A stretch of 64,000 nucleotides of DNA from Streptomyces xiamenensis (lineage in GTDB: Bacteria > Actinomycetota > Actinomycetes > Streptomycetales > Streptomycetaceae): positions 5,642,001-5,706,000 of the forward strand of contig NZ_CP009922.3 in NCBI RefSeq assembly GCF_000993785.3, read 5' to 3'. The notes under the pieces were generated by a model. It was not told where the DNA came from and did no database searches. It saw only the letters and a list, made by a program, of their open reading frames with translations. Shown piece by piece: positions 10,175 through 18,848 of the stretch; positions within the stretch are counted from its first letter, which is position 1; every line of letters starts with the position of its first letter. Both the position numbers and the translations under genes were made by a program.

Positions 10175-11050
10175 ATGGTCAGGTCCTCCCGTGGTGAAGC
10201 GAACCCCGGGATGTGGCGGCGCGAGGCGGGCACCGCGGTACGCGCGACGGTGGCGCTGCCGGAGCGCGCGGTGGCCTCGATGGCGATCATCGCCGGGTTC
10301 CGGATCCCCCGGGTGCCCACGGAGTGGGCGCCGCACTCGCATGCCCTGCACGAACTGGTCTGGGTGCGCGGGGGCACGCTGACCTCCCGGGTGGGGGACC
10401 GCGTGTTCACCGTGTCCGAGGGGCACGGGCTGTGGATGCCCGCCGGAATGGTGCACGGCGGCCGGGCGACGGCGGGCGCGGAGTTCCACGACGCCTTCTT
10501 CGCACCCGACCGCACACCGTTCGCGTTCGCGGAACCGAAGACCATCGCCATGACCCCGCTGCTCGAATCGCTGCTGGCCCATCTGTCCCGTGCGGATCTC
10601 GACGCGGCGGCGCGTGCGCGGGCGGAATCGGTCGTGTTCGACGTGCTCCGGCCCGCGGAACGCCAGTTCGCGTTGCAGCTGCCCGGCGACCCCCGGATCG
10701 ACGCGATCGCCGAGGCTCTGCTGGAGGACCCCGCCGACGGCCGTTCGCTGGAGGAGTGGGCGCGGTCGCTGGGGATCAGCGACCGCACGATCACCCGGGC
10801 GTTCCGGCACGCGACGGGTCTGTCCTTCGCCCAGTGGCGGCAGATGCTGCGCGCACACCGGGCGCTGGCCCTGCTGTCCGAGGGATTCGATGTGATGTCG
10901 GTCTCCGAGGTACTCGGCTACGCGCAGCCCAGCTCCTTCATCGCGGCCTTCCGGCGGGTCATGGGAACCACCCCGGGCGCCTTCTTCGACCCGGCCGGTG
11001 GCGCTCCGCCCGATGTCCGGAATCCCGTATCGGGTGTCCGGGCCTCCTGA
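10175..11050 (+). CDS. AraC-family transcriptional regulator with N-terminal cupin
   Basis: A 291-aa protein. Residues about 45-110 form a cupin-like sensor (HSHALHELVWVRGG, then WMPAGMVHGG), and the C-terminal ~100 residues carry two helix-turn-helix units (SLEEWARSLGISDRTITRAFRHATG, then VSEVLGYAQPSSFIAAFRRVMGTTPGAF), the AraC/XylS DNA-binding signature. It lies between the NRPS gene and a ferric-siderophore importer operon on the same strand, the usual place for a siderophore-responsive activator; regulating either neighbour is inferred. The ATG start at 10175 follows the terminator by about 40 nt, so it probably has its own promoter. Confidence 0.9.
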   Translation: MVRSSRGEANPGMWRREAGTAVRATVALPERAVASMAIIAGFRIPRVPTEWAPHSHALHELVWVRGGTLTSRVGDRVFTVSEGHGLWMPAGMVHGGRATAGAEFHDAFFAPDRTPFAFAEPKTIAMTPLLESLLAHLSRADLDAAARARAESVVFDVLRPAERQFALQLPGDPRIDAIAEALLEDPADGRSLEEWARSLGISDRTITRAFRHATGLSFAQWRQMLRAHRALALLSEGFDVMSVSEVLGYAQPSSFIAAFRRVMGTTPGAFFDPAGGAPPDVRNPVSGVRAS

Positions 11051-11087
11051 TTGTCGACATGGCGAGGGGAATATAACCTTCTCGGAG

Positions 11088-11106
11088 TTAGGTAACCCTT
11101 AGTTGT
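11088..11106 (+). promoter_or_regulatory. Candidate iron box (DmdR/IdeR-like) upstream of the siderophore importer
   Basis: The 19 bases start with TTAGGT, identical to the left half of the actinobacterial iron-box consensus (TTAGGTTAGGCTAACCTAA), but the right half is poor and I count about 11 of 19 matches. It sits in an unusually AT-rich patch (11070-11110) between the AraC gene and the ATPase gene, where an iron-controlled promoter would be expected. Confidence 0.4.
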
Positions 11107-11217
11107 TGCTCGCCGTGAACGGTTCCCGCCGTGCGGGGGAGAGTTCGCGGCCCGGCCGGTGAGAACCGGACGGAGGGTGCCCGCACTCCCTGCCCCTCCG
11201 ACCACCCGGACCCCCCG

Positions 11218-12081
11218 ATGTTCACACGCCCCTTCCGGCGCACCGCACGCCCCGCGGCCGGCCCCGTCGCCCCGGTGGCAGCCCTCCACGGGCACGACCT
11301 GGTGCTGCGGTACGGCGGCACCCCGGTCGTCCACGGCGTCTCCGTGGCTCTGGAACCCGGCCGCGCGACCGCCCTGGTGGGACCGAACGGCAGTGGGAAG
11401 TCCACCCTGCTGCGCGCGCTCTCCCGGCTGCACCGGGTGGACGGCGGCCGGGTCACCCTCACCACGCCCGGCGAGGAGACCGAGCGCGACACCGCCCTGC
11501 TCAGCGCCCGCCAATTCGCCCGCGAGGTGACGCTCTTCTCCCAGTCCAGGCCCGCACCCCAGGGGCTGACGGTCGCCGAGGTCGTGGCCTTCGGGCGCCA
11601 CCCGTACCGGGGCAGCTTCGCCGGACCCACCGCCGGGGACCACGACGCGATCGACCGCGCCATGGGCGTCACCGGAGTGCGCGACATGGCCGGGCGGCCC
11701 GTCGGCGAACTCTCCGGCGGCGAGATGCAACGGGTCTGGCTCGCGGCCTGCCTCGCCCAGGACACCGGTGTCGTGCTGCTGGACGAACCGACCAACCACC
11801 TGGACCTGCGCTACCAGATCGAGACACTCGACCTGGTGCGCGACCTCGTCGAGGAGCACGGCATCGCCGTCGGCGTCGTACTGCACGACCTCGACCAGGC
11901 GTCCCGCGTCGCCGACACCCTGGTCCTGATGCGCTCCGGCCGCGTGCACGCGGCCGGTGAACCCGCCGACGTCCTCACCGCGCGGAACATCTCCGAGGTC
12001 TACGACATCCGCGTCGAGGTCGGCGTCGACCCGCGCACCGGCCGCCTCCGCATCGACCCGCTGGGACGGCACCCCGCCTGA
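11218..12081 (+). CDS. Ferric-siderophore ABC transporter ATP-binding protein (FecE/FhuC family)
   Basis: A 287-aa ATPase with Walker A GPNGSGKST, the ABC signature LSGGEMQRVW, Walker B VVLLDEPTNHLDL and a switch His in VLHDLDQASR. Length and motifs fit FepC/FhuC proteins, which energise uptake of iron-siderophore complexes at the membrane. ATG 11218 is chosen because homology begins soon after; the frame is open further upstream and no strong ribosome site directly precedes the ATG, so the start is uncertain. It is first in an ATPase - binding protein - permease operon preceded by a possible iron box. Confidence 0.9.
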   Translation: MFTRPFRRTARPAAGPVAPVAALHGHDLVLRYGGTPVVHGVSVALEPGRATALVGPNGSGKSTLLRALSRLHRVDGGRVTLTTPGEETERDTALLSARQFAREVTLFSQSRPAPQGLTVAEVVAFGRHPYRGSFAGPTAGDHDAIDRAMGVTGVRDMAGRPVGELSGGEMQRVWLAACLAQDTGVVLLDEPTNHLDLRYQIETLDLVRDLVEEHGIAVGVVLHDLDQASRVADTLVLMRSGRVHAAGEPADVLTARNISEVYDIRVEVGVDPRTGRLRIDPLGRHPA

Positions 12082-12187
12082 AGCGGACCGACGGCACTCC
12101 CTGAAGCGGCACCCCCGCCGCCCCATCCCACCGCGCCGCACGGCACCTCCGCCGCGCCGCGTCGCACCGCAGGAAAGAGGATTTTTC

Positions 12188-13264
12188 ATGAACCGTGCCC
12201 GTCGCCTGGCGGCGTCGACCGCCACCGGGCTCATCGTGCTCGCCGCAACGGCCTGCGGCACGACGGACGTCGACAAGCCCGCGAAGGACACCGGCGCCGA
12301 CGCCTCCGCCGACGCCTCGCCCGCCTCGCAGAGCTGCGCCGAGGACACCACGACCACCTCCACGGAGCCGGTCTCCCTCACGGACGGCGTCGGCCGGCAG
12401 GTGCAGCTCGACAAGCCCGCGCAGCGGATCGCCGTCCTGGAGTGGCAGCAGATCGAGGACGCGCTGACCCTGTGCGTCACCCCCGTCGCGGTCTCCGACG
12501 CCGAGGGGTACCGCACCTGGGTGAGCGCCGAGGAACTGCCCGCCGGGGTGACCGACATCGGCACCCGCGAGGAGCCCGACCTCGACACCCTCTACGCGGC
12601 CGACCCCGACCTCGTCGTCGTGGAGGCGTACGACGCCGACGACGAGACCATCGCGCGGCTGGAGAGCCGGGGCGTCCCCGTCCTGGCAACCCGCGGTGCC
12701 AACCCGCAGGACCCGATCGGGAACATGCGGGAGGTGTTCGGCATGATCGGGGAGGCCACCGGACGCTCCGAGCGCGCCGACCAGGTCCTCCAGGAGTTCG
12801 ACGAGCACCTCGCCACGGCGAAGCAACAGGTCATCGACGCCGATCTGCCGACGAACGACTTCCTGTTCTTCGACGGATGGGTGCAGGGCGGCAACCTCAC
12901 CATCCGCCCCTACGGCGACGGCGCCCTGTTCACCGAGATCGGCAAGGAACTCGGCATGAACCCCGTGTGGGACGACGCCGTCAACGAGGCCCACGGGAAC
13001 GGCGGCGTCGACCCCTCCTACGGCCTCGCCCAGACCGACGTCGAAGGGCTCGTCGCGGTGGGGAACGCCAACCTCTTCTACGCCAATGACGAAGGCGTCG
13101 GCGGGTACGTCGCCGCGCTGGAGGAGAACCCCCTGTGGACGACCCTGCCGGCCGTCCGGGAAGGCCGCGCGCACGCCTTCCCCGCGCGGGTGTGGGGCGC
13201 CGGCGGCCCGCGCTCCTGCGCGCAGGCGATCGACGCCTACGTCGATGTCCTCGACCAGAAGTGA
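12188..13264 (+). CDS. Siderophore-binding lipoprotein (FhuD/FecB family)
   Basis: A 358-aa substrate-binding protein. The N-terminus has RR, a hydrophobic stretch and a lipobox (LAATAC), so it should be a lipoprotein on the outer face of the membrane. A low-complexity Asp/Ala/Thr linker (residues 25-60) precedes the ligand-binding fold, which shows the family pattern GVGRQVQLDKPAQRIAVLEW, DLVVVEAYD and a C-terminal AHAFPARVWG. AGGAAAGAGG lies upstream of ATG 12188. The stop overlaps the GTG start of the permease (GTGA), indicating coupled translation. The ligand is presumably the product of the neighbouring assembly line or a related xenosiderophore (inference). Confidence 0.92.
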   Translation: MNRARRLAASTATGLIVLAATACGTTDVDKPAKDTGADASADASPASQSCAEDTTTTSTEPVSLTDGVGRQVQLDKPAQRIAVLEWQQIEDALTLCVTPVAVSDAEGYRTWVSAEELPAGVTDIGTREEPDLDTLYAADPDLVVVEAYDADDETIARLESRGVPVLATRGANPQDPIGNMREVFGMIGEATGRSERADQVLQEFDEHLATAKQQVIDADLPTNDFLFFDGWVQGGNLTIRPYGDGALFTEIGKELGMNPVWDDAVNEAHGNGGVDPSYGLAQTDVEGLVAVGNANLFYANDEGVGGYVAALEENPLWTTLPAVREGRAHAFPARVWGAGGPRSCAQAIDAYVDVLDQK

Positions 13265-15363
13265 GCACCACACACACCCCGGTACCCCGGCAGGACACGC
13301 CGCCGCGCCCCGTGCGCGGCGGCCCTCCCGCCGGGGTCGCCGTCCTGGCGTCCCTGCTCGTGGTGACGGTCCTGGTCGGCATGTGGCACCTCACCCAGGG
13401 CACCTCGGGCATCGGCGCAGGTGACCTGTGGCGGTACCTGACCGGGGACCGGGACACCACCGGCGGGGCGCCGGTCGGCGAGATCATCATCGGCTCGCGG
13501 CTGCCGCGCCTGCTGGCGGGCGTCGCGGTGGGCTTCGCCCTCGGCTGCGCCGGCGCGCTGCTGCAGTCCGTCACGCACAACGCCCTGGCGTCCCCCGACA
13601 CCCTCGCGGTCACCGCCGGCGCCTACTTCACGCTCTCCTTCGTCGCGGCCCTCGGTCTCACCGTCCCGTTCTGGGCCTCGGGCGCCGTCGCCTTCGCGGG
13701 CGGCCTGGCGGCGGCGGCACTCGTGCTGCTCCTGGCGGGACGGGCCGCGGGCACCACCGGCACCCGCCTCATACTCGCCGGCTCGGCGACGGCGATGGCC
13801 CTGCAGGCGGCCACCGCCATGCTCCTCATCCTGTTCAAGCAGAACACCACCGGCCTCTTCGCCTGGGGGAGCGGTTCGCTCGCCCAGCTGAACATCGACG
13901 CCTCGACGCGCGCCTTCCCCCTGGTCGCCGTCGTGCTGATCGTCGCCCTCGCGCTGTCCCGGCGGCTGGACGTGATGAACCTGGGCGACGACGCCGCCGC
14001 CACCCTCGGCGTGCCGATCCGGGCCACCCGCGTCACCGCCGTCATCTGCGCGGTGCTCCTCACCAGCACGGCGGTCACCCTCGCCGGCCCGATCGCCTTC
14101 GTCGGCCTCGGCGCCCCCGTCCTGGCCCGCCTGATCGCGGGACGGGTCACCGCGCTGCGCCGCCATCTCCTGCTGATCCCCGCGGCCGGGCTGCTCGGCG
14201 CGCTGCTCATCCTGCTCGCCGACGCGACACTGCGCGCGGTGCAGGGCGCGAGCGGCGCCGCCTCCATCCCCACCGGGGTACCGACCGCACTGCTGGGCTC
14301 CGTCGTGATCGTGCTCCTCGCGCTCCGCCTGCGGGACACGGGCGGGCTGCGGCAACCCCCGCACGTACGGGTCGCCGCACGGTCGCGCCGCGCGTTCCTC
14401 CTCGTCGTGCTCGGCGCGGTCACCCTCCTGGTGACGGCCGCCCTGGTGGCGCTGCTGGCCGGCAGCCTGTGGCTGCGGACCGGCGACCTCCTGCTGTGGG
14501 CCCAGGGCAACGCCCCCGTCCTGGTCGGGCAGGCGCTCGATGACCGGGTCCCGCGCGTCCTGGCCGCGATCCTCGCCGGCGCGGCGCTGGGCCTGGCCGG
14601 ATGCGTCGTGCAGAGCGCGGTGCGCAACCCGCTGGCGGAGCCGGGCGTCCTCGGCATCACCGCGGGCGCCGGACTGGGCGCGGCGGCCGTCGTCACCTCG
14701 GGGCTGTCCGGCGGACGGCCGCTGCTCATCGCGGCCGCGGTCGCGATGGGGCTGGCCACATTCGGGCTGATCGCCCTGCTGTCCTGGCGCGGCGGCTTCC
14801 TGCCCGACCGGTTCGTCCTGATCGGCATCGGCTGCGGGTACGGCCTCAGCTCCGTCACCACCTTCCTGCTGCTGCGCGCCGACCCCTTCAACACCCCCCG
14901 CATCTTCACCTGGCTCTCGGGCACCACCTACGGGCGCACCCTGCCCGATGTCGTACCGGTCGCGGTGGCCCTGGCCGTCGCGATCCCGGTGCTGCTGGCC
15001 ATGCGCGGCCGGCTCGACCTGCTCGCCGTCGACGAGGACACCCCGCGCATCGTGGGGGTGCGACCGGAGCGCACCCGTTTCGCCGCCCTGTCGATCGCCG
15101 CGGTGCTGGCGGCGGTCAGTGTGATCGCCATCGGTGTCGTCGGGTTCGTGGGGCTCGTCGCCCCGCACCTGGCGCGGTCGCTGGTGGGCGCCCGGCACGG
15201 CCGCGCGATCCCCGTCGCGATGCTGCTCGGCGCGCTGCTGGTCTGCGTGGCCGACGCCCTCGGCCGCACGATCGTCGCGCCCGCCCAGGTGCCGGCCGGC
15301 CTGATGATCGCCCTGGTCGGCGGCCCGTACTTCATCTGGGTGCTCCGGCAGTCCCGTGCCTGA
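13261..15363 (+). CDS. Fused FecCD-type siderophore permease (FhuB-like)
   Basis: A 700-aa integral membrane protein made of two FecCD permease halves (about 30-345 and 370-700), roughly 20 transmembrane helices in all. Each half repeats the family pattern RLPRLLAGVAVGFALGCAG / RVPRVLAAILAGAALGLAG and a GLGAPVLAR- or GLVAPHLAR-type coupling loop (VGFVGLVAPHLARSLVG) that contacts the ATPase. FhuB of E. coli has the same fused form. It starts at GTG 13261, overlapping the stop of the binding-protein gene, and completes the importer. Confidence 0.93.
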   Translation: MSTTHTPVPRQDTPPRPVRGGPPAGVAVLASLLVVTVLVGMWHLTQGTSGIGAGDLWRYLTGDRDTTGGAPVGEIIIGSRLPRLLAGVAVGFALGCAGALLQSVTHNALASPDTLAVTAGAYFTLSFVAALGLTVPFWASGAVAFAGGLAAAALVLLLAGRAAGTTGTRLILAGSATAMALQAATAMLLILFKQNTTGLFAWGSGSLAQLNIDASTRAFPLVAVVLIVALALSRRLDVMNLGDDAAATLGVPIRATRVTAVICAVLLTSTAVTLAGPIAFVGLGAPVLARLIAGRVTALRRHLLLIPAAGLLGALLILLADATLRAVQGASGAASIPTGVPTALLGSVVIVLLALRLRDTGGLRQPPHVRVAARSRRAFLLVVLGAVTLLVTAALVALLAGSLWLRTGDLLLWAQGNAPVLVGQALDDRVPRVLAAILAGAALGLAGCVVQSAVRNPLAEPGVLGITAGAGLGAAAVVTSGLSGGRPLLIAAAVAMGLATFGLIALLSWRGGFLPDRFVLIGIGCGYGLSSVTTFLLLRADPFNTPRIFTWLSGTTYGRTLPDVVPVAVALAVAIPVLLAMRGRLDLLAVDEDTPRIVGVRPERTRFAALSIAAVLAAVSVIAIGVVGFVGLVAPHLARSLVGARHGRAIPVAMLLGALLVCVADALGRTIVAPAQVPAGLMIALVGGPYFIWVLRQSRA

Positions 15364-15439
15364 CACCGGCCCGGGGCCCGCACCGCACACCGCTGCGGGC
15401 CCCGCCCCTCGTCCCCTCCGACCCGCCAGGAACGCCGCC

Positions 15440-16552
15440 ATGACATCCCCGCAGGACCCGTCCGAGCAGAGCATCGTCGTCCCGTTCGATCCCGCTGCGC
15501 CGCCGGACCCGCTCGCGCGGCTCGTGCCCGCCGAGGTGGGGGAGCGCTGGCGGGCGGTCGACCGCTCCGCCCACACCCCGTACCTCGTGGCCGTTCCGGG
15601 CGACACGGCTGAGCACTGGGTGGGCGCGGCGCTCGTGACGGCCCGCCCGCACACCGCCTACCTGAAGATCGTCGACGCCGTCGGCGACGTGCCGGCGGCG
15701 GCCCTGGCCGTCGTCGAGCACGCACGCCGCCGCGGACTCGCCCAGGTCAAGTGGGAAGGCTGGACGGCAGGCCCCGAGGATGCCGCCGCCGCCGGCTTCG
15801 CCCCGCTGATCCCCCCGCTCGCTCAGCTGGACGACGCGGCCGGTCCCCCCACCGGGTACGTCCACTGGTTGCGGGACGGCGCGGGGCACGAACCCGCGTA
15901 CTACGGACAGACCACGCACTTCACCTGCGGTGCCGTCACCGCCCTGGTCGCGCGGGAACACGCGGGCGAGCTGCCACGGGAGGCACTGGACCGCACCGCC
16001 GAGCTGACCCTGTGGCGCGACGCGACCAACTTCCCCGCCTGCGAGCCCGTAGGACTGGGCGTGGCCGTGCGCCGGGCGTGGCCCTCGCTCCCCGTCGAGG
16101 TCCACCTCGACGTGGACCGGCCCGTCCTGATCGACCACCACCCACAGAACGAGCAGGGCTGGCGCGCCCACCTCCAGCGCGTGTCCCGTACGGACGCCGG
16201 ACGGCTCGGCGTCCCGATCCACCCGCGACGCCTGACCACCGCCGCGATCCGCGCCGCGATCGACCGGCGCGAGCACGTGCTCCTCCTGCTCTCGCTCGCC
16301 GCGATGCAGGGGTTCGACGTGCCGCACTGGGTGCTGTGCCACGGCACCGTACCCGGCGCCGTCGTCATCGAGGACCCCTGGGCCAACGCCGCGACGGGGG
16401 ACACCTGGGTCGACGCGCACCTGCTGCCCGTCCCCGACACGGCGCTGGAGACGATGTCGGCCGTCTCCGCCGACCCCTTCCACGGCGCGGTCACCATCGG
16501 CCGTGACGCGCGGCGGCCCGACGCCGCCACGTCCGGCCCGGCGGGGGAGTAG
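15440..16552 (+). CDS. GNAT-like plus C39-peptidase-like protein (DUF3335 type)
   Basis: A 370-aa protein starting at ATG 15440 (AGGA 9-12 nt upstream), 76 nt after the siderophore permease and probably in its operon. Residues 30-115 look like a degenerate GNAT acetyltransferase fold (YLKIVDAVGDVP, then VVEHARRRGLAQVKWEGW). From about 150 onward it resembles the C39-like papain fold of DUF3335: a Cys in THFTCGAVTAL, a His in DVPHWVLCHG and an acidic residue in VIEDPWANA could form a Cys-His-Asp triad. The function of this family is not known to me. Its place beside a siderophore importer suggests that it processes or modifies the imported chelate or peptide (inference). No signal peptide is seen, so it is probably cytosolic. 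Confidence 0.75.
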   Translation: MTSPQDPSEQSIVVPFDPAAPPDPLARLVPAEVGERWRAVDRSAHTPYLVAVPGDTAEHWVGAALVTARPHTAYLKIVDAVGDVPAAALAVVEHARRRGLAQVKWEGWTAGPEDAAAAGFAPLIPPLAQLDDAAGPPTGYVHWLRDGAGHEPAYYGQTTHFTCGAVTALVAREHAGELPREALDRTAELTLWRDATNFPACEPVGLGVAVRRAWPSLPVEVHLDVDRPVLIDHHPQNEQGWRAHLQRVSRTDAGRLGVPIHPRRLTTAAIRAAIDRREHVLLLLSLAAMQGFDVPHWVLCHGTVPGAVVIEDPWANAATGDTWVDAHLLPVPDTALETMSAVSADPFHGAVTIGRDARRPDAATSGPAGE

Positions 16553-16596
16553 CCCCCGCCCCGAAGGCACCGACCCCCCGCCGCCGCGGCCCGGCG

Positions 16597-17787
16597 TCAG
16601 TCGGGGGCCCGGCGGGCGGAGGGGACCGTGGCCAGCAGCAGCATCCCGGTCACCCCGAACACCACCCCGGCGCCGCCGAACAGCGACAGCGGCGCCACCA
16701 GCAGCGGTACGGCGTTCTGGCCCAGGCGGTTGCCCACCAGCCGCAGTGAGGCGGCGAGGCCGCGCTGCCCGGGCGGGGTGATCAGCGTGACCCAGGACAT
16801 GGTGAGGGGCTGCACCATCCCGGCCGTGAATCCGTAACAGGTGGCGAGGCCCGCGACCACCCACGGGCTGACCGGGAGCCACAGCAGGATCAGGCCCCCC
16901 GCGGCCAGCGCGCAGCCGGCCATCAGGACCCGCACCCGGCCGAACCGGGTGGTCAGCCTGCCCAGCAGAATCCGGGAGACCATACTGCCCACGGCACGAA
17001 CGACCAGGAACAGGGTGATCCAGCCGGGAACCAGCCCGCGTTCCTGCGCCAGCAGCGGGAGATAGGCGACCAGGATGTCGACCGAGCTGAGAATCATGCT
17101 GCTCGCGAACAGCGCCGACCCCATGCCCGGCACCCGCAGCAGGTCCCGCACCCGCCCTCCACCCTGGTGCTCACCGGCAGCGGCACCGGGGGCCCGCGCG
17201 GCGGCGGGAGGGCGTGGTGCCGAGGGAACGGCGAGCGACAGCAGCACGGTGAGCACCGCGACGCCCAGCACGGCCACCGCGATGAGCCGGGTCGGCGGCG
17301 CTGCGGCACCGTCGCGCGGCAGCAGCAACAGCAGCGGACCGAGCAACTGGCCCACAGAGGTGGCGAAGGTCAGCACGCCGAAGCTGTGGTCCAGCCGGGA
17401 GGGGGACGCCTGGTTCATGACCCAGGCCTGTTCGCCCAGCGCCGCCAGCAGCACCCCGATGCCCAGCAGCCCGGTGGCCGCCAGCACCGCCGCCAGCGAC
17501 GCGGGAGCGGCCAGCGCCACCAGGGCGGACAGGACCAGGGCGATGCCGCCGCCCACCAGAGCGGGCCGCTCCCCGTACCGGTCGCAGTACCGCCCGGCCG
17601 GCAACGCCAGCAGGAACGGCGGCGCGGCGAACATCGCGGTGGCGACACCCAGCCACACCGCCTGGTGCCCCTGTTCGAGGAGCGCGTAGGACATCGCCGG
17701 GCGCAGGCCGTAGCTGATCGCGTGCGCGCAGACCGCGTGCAGCAGCAGACAGGACCAGACGAACCGCGCCCCGCTCGCCCGGGTCAT
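16597..17787 (-). CDS. MFS transporter
   Basis: A 396-aa, about 12-helix major facilitator protein. The cytoplasmic loop between helices 2 and 3 reads AGRYCDRYGERPALVGGG, the family's loop motif, and a second copy of the pattern (LLGRLTTRFGRVRVLMAG) marks the start of the C-terminal half. ATG 17787 overlaps the stop of the tautomerase gene (ATGA). It ends the leftward catabolic operon and probably carries the organic acid substrate or an efflux product; direction cannot be told from sequence. Confidence 0.85.
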   Translation of the reverse strand: MTRASGARFVWSCLLLHAVCAHAISYGLRPAMSYALLEQGHQAVWLGVATAMFAAPPFLLALPAGRYCDRYGERPALVGGGIALVLSALVALAAPASLAAVLAATGLLGIGVLLAALGEQAWVMNQASPSRLDHSFGVLTFATSVGQLLGPLLLLLPRDGAAAPPTRLIAVAVLGVAVLTVLLSLAVPSAPRPPAAARAPGAAAGEHQGGGRVRDLLRVPGMGSALFASSMILSSVDILVAYLPLLAQERGLVPGWITLFLVVRAVGSMVSRILLGRLTTRFGRVRVLMAGCALAAGGLILLWLPVSPWVVAGLATCYGFTAGMVQPLTMSWVTLITPPGQRGLAASLRLVGNRLGQNAVPLLVAPLSLFGGAGVVFGVTGMLLLATVPSARRAPD

Positions 17788-18848
17788 CGCCCGGGTCGGG
17801 GAAAGACGGTCCCGTCGAACAGCTTGCGCGCCGTGCGGACGACGGAGGTGCGCACCACGTGGCGGCCCGCCAGCTCGATCTCCACGTCCGCGTGGCCGGT
17901 GGGATGCTCCACCCGGTGCCGCGCGCCTTCGGCCGGCGCCGCCAGGGGAGCCGCGACACTGCCGGGCAGGGCCGCGGCCACCGCCACCCCGGCCGCGCCC
18001 AGCACCCCGATGGAGGTGTGGCAGCGGTGCGGGATGAAGGTGCGGGTGGCGATGGTGCCGCCGGCCCGGGGCGCGGAGACGAGGGTGAGTTTGGGCACGG
18101 TCGTCCCGCTCACCTCGCCCAGGTTCATCAGGGGCCCGGCCGCGCGGCGGATGTCCTCCAGCAGGGCCCGCAGCCGGGTGTCCGCCTCCAGTTCGGCGGG
18201 GCTCTCGGTGCCGGTGACGCCCACGTCGGCCGCCGCCATGACGACCACCGGCATGCCGTTGTCGACACAGGTGACGGGTGTGCCCGCGAGGATGTCGCGG
18301 ACGTTGCCGGTGGGCAGCAGCGCCCCGCAGCTGGAGCCGGCGGTGTCCTCGAAGTCGATGACGACGGGGCTGGCCGTGCCCGGCACTCCGTCGATGGCGG
18401 CGTCCCCCCGGTAGCTGACAGCGCCGTCCGGGGTCCGCACGTGGGCCCGTGCGGTGCCCCCGGTGTTCAGCATGCCGATGCGGACGGTGGACAGCTCCCC
18501 GGTGGCCGGGACCAGCCCGCGTTCGAGGGCGAACGGCCCCACCCCGGCGAGGATGTTGCCGCAGTTCTGCCGGTCGGAGACCACGCCCTCGTCCACCGCG
18601 ACCTGGAGGAACAGGTAGTCCACGGTGTCCGGCCCCCGGGGCGTGACGACGGCCACCTTGCTGGTCAGCGGGTGGCCGCCGCCGATGCCGTCGATCTGCC
18701 GGGCGTGCGGGGAACCCATGATCCGCAGCAGCAGGTCGTCCCGCTCCGCGGGGTCCTGGGGCAGGTCCTCGGCGAGGAAGAACGCCCCCTTGGACGTTCC
18801 GCCCCGCATCATCAGGCAGGGTATGCCCGCCGGTTCCCGCTTGCTCAT
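17784..18848 (-). CDS. PrpF-family isomerase, probable 4-oxalomesaconate tautomerase
   Basis: A 354-aa protein with the PrpF/AcnD-accessory signature MRGGTSKGAFF near the N-terminus and IDGIGGGHPLTSKVAVV around residues 50-65; a second conserved loop (QNCGNILAGVGPFA) follows. PrpF relatives include GalD, which converts keto to enol 4-oxalomesaconate in the gallate pathway. That activity is the best guess here because GalB-like and GalC-like genes lie in the same operon. The ATG overlaps the stop of the gntR gene (ATGA) and the stop overlaps the MFS start, so the three are translationally coupled. Confidence 0.8.
   Translation of the reverse strand: MSKREPAGIPCLMMRGGTSKGAFFLAEDLPQDPAERDDLLLRIMGSPHARQIDGIGGGHPLTSKVAVVTPRGPDTVDYLFLQVAVDEGVVSDRQNCGNILAGVGPFALERGLVPATGELSTVRIGMLNTGGTARAHVRTPDGAVSYRGDAAIDGVPGTASPVVIDFEDTAGSSCGALLPTGNVRDILAGTPVTCVDNGMPVVVMAAADVGVTGTESPAELEADTRLRALLEDIRRAAGPLMNLGEVSGTTVPKLTLVSAPRAGGTIATRTFIPHRCHTSIGVLGAAGVAVAAALPGSVAAPLAAPAEGARHRVEHPTGHADVEIELAGRHVVRTSVVRTARKLFDGTVFPRPGR

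Noticed and set aside
5585..10858. A 1757-residue minus-strand open frame across the NRPS and AraC genes
   Set aside because: It is the antisense shadow of GC3-biased coding DNA; its translation is Arg/Gly/Gln-rich without domains, while the plus strand carries clear NRPS motifs.
13237..15654. An 805-residue minus-strand open frame opposite the siderophore permease
   Set aside because: Same shadow effect; the plus strand encodes a convincing two-domain FecCD permease in the same place.
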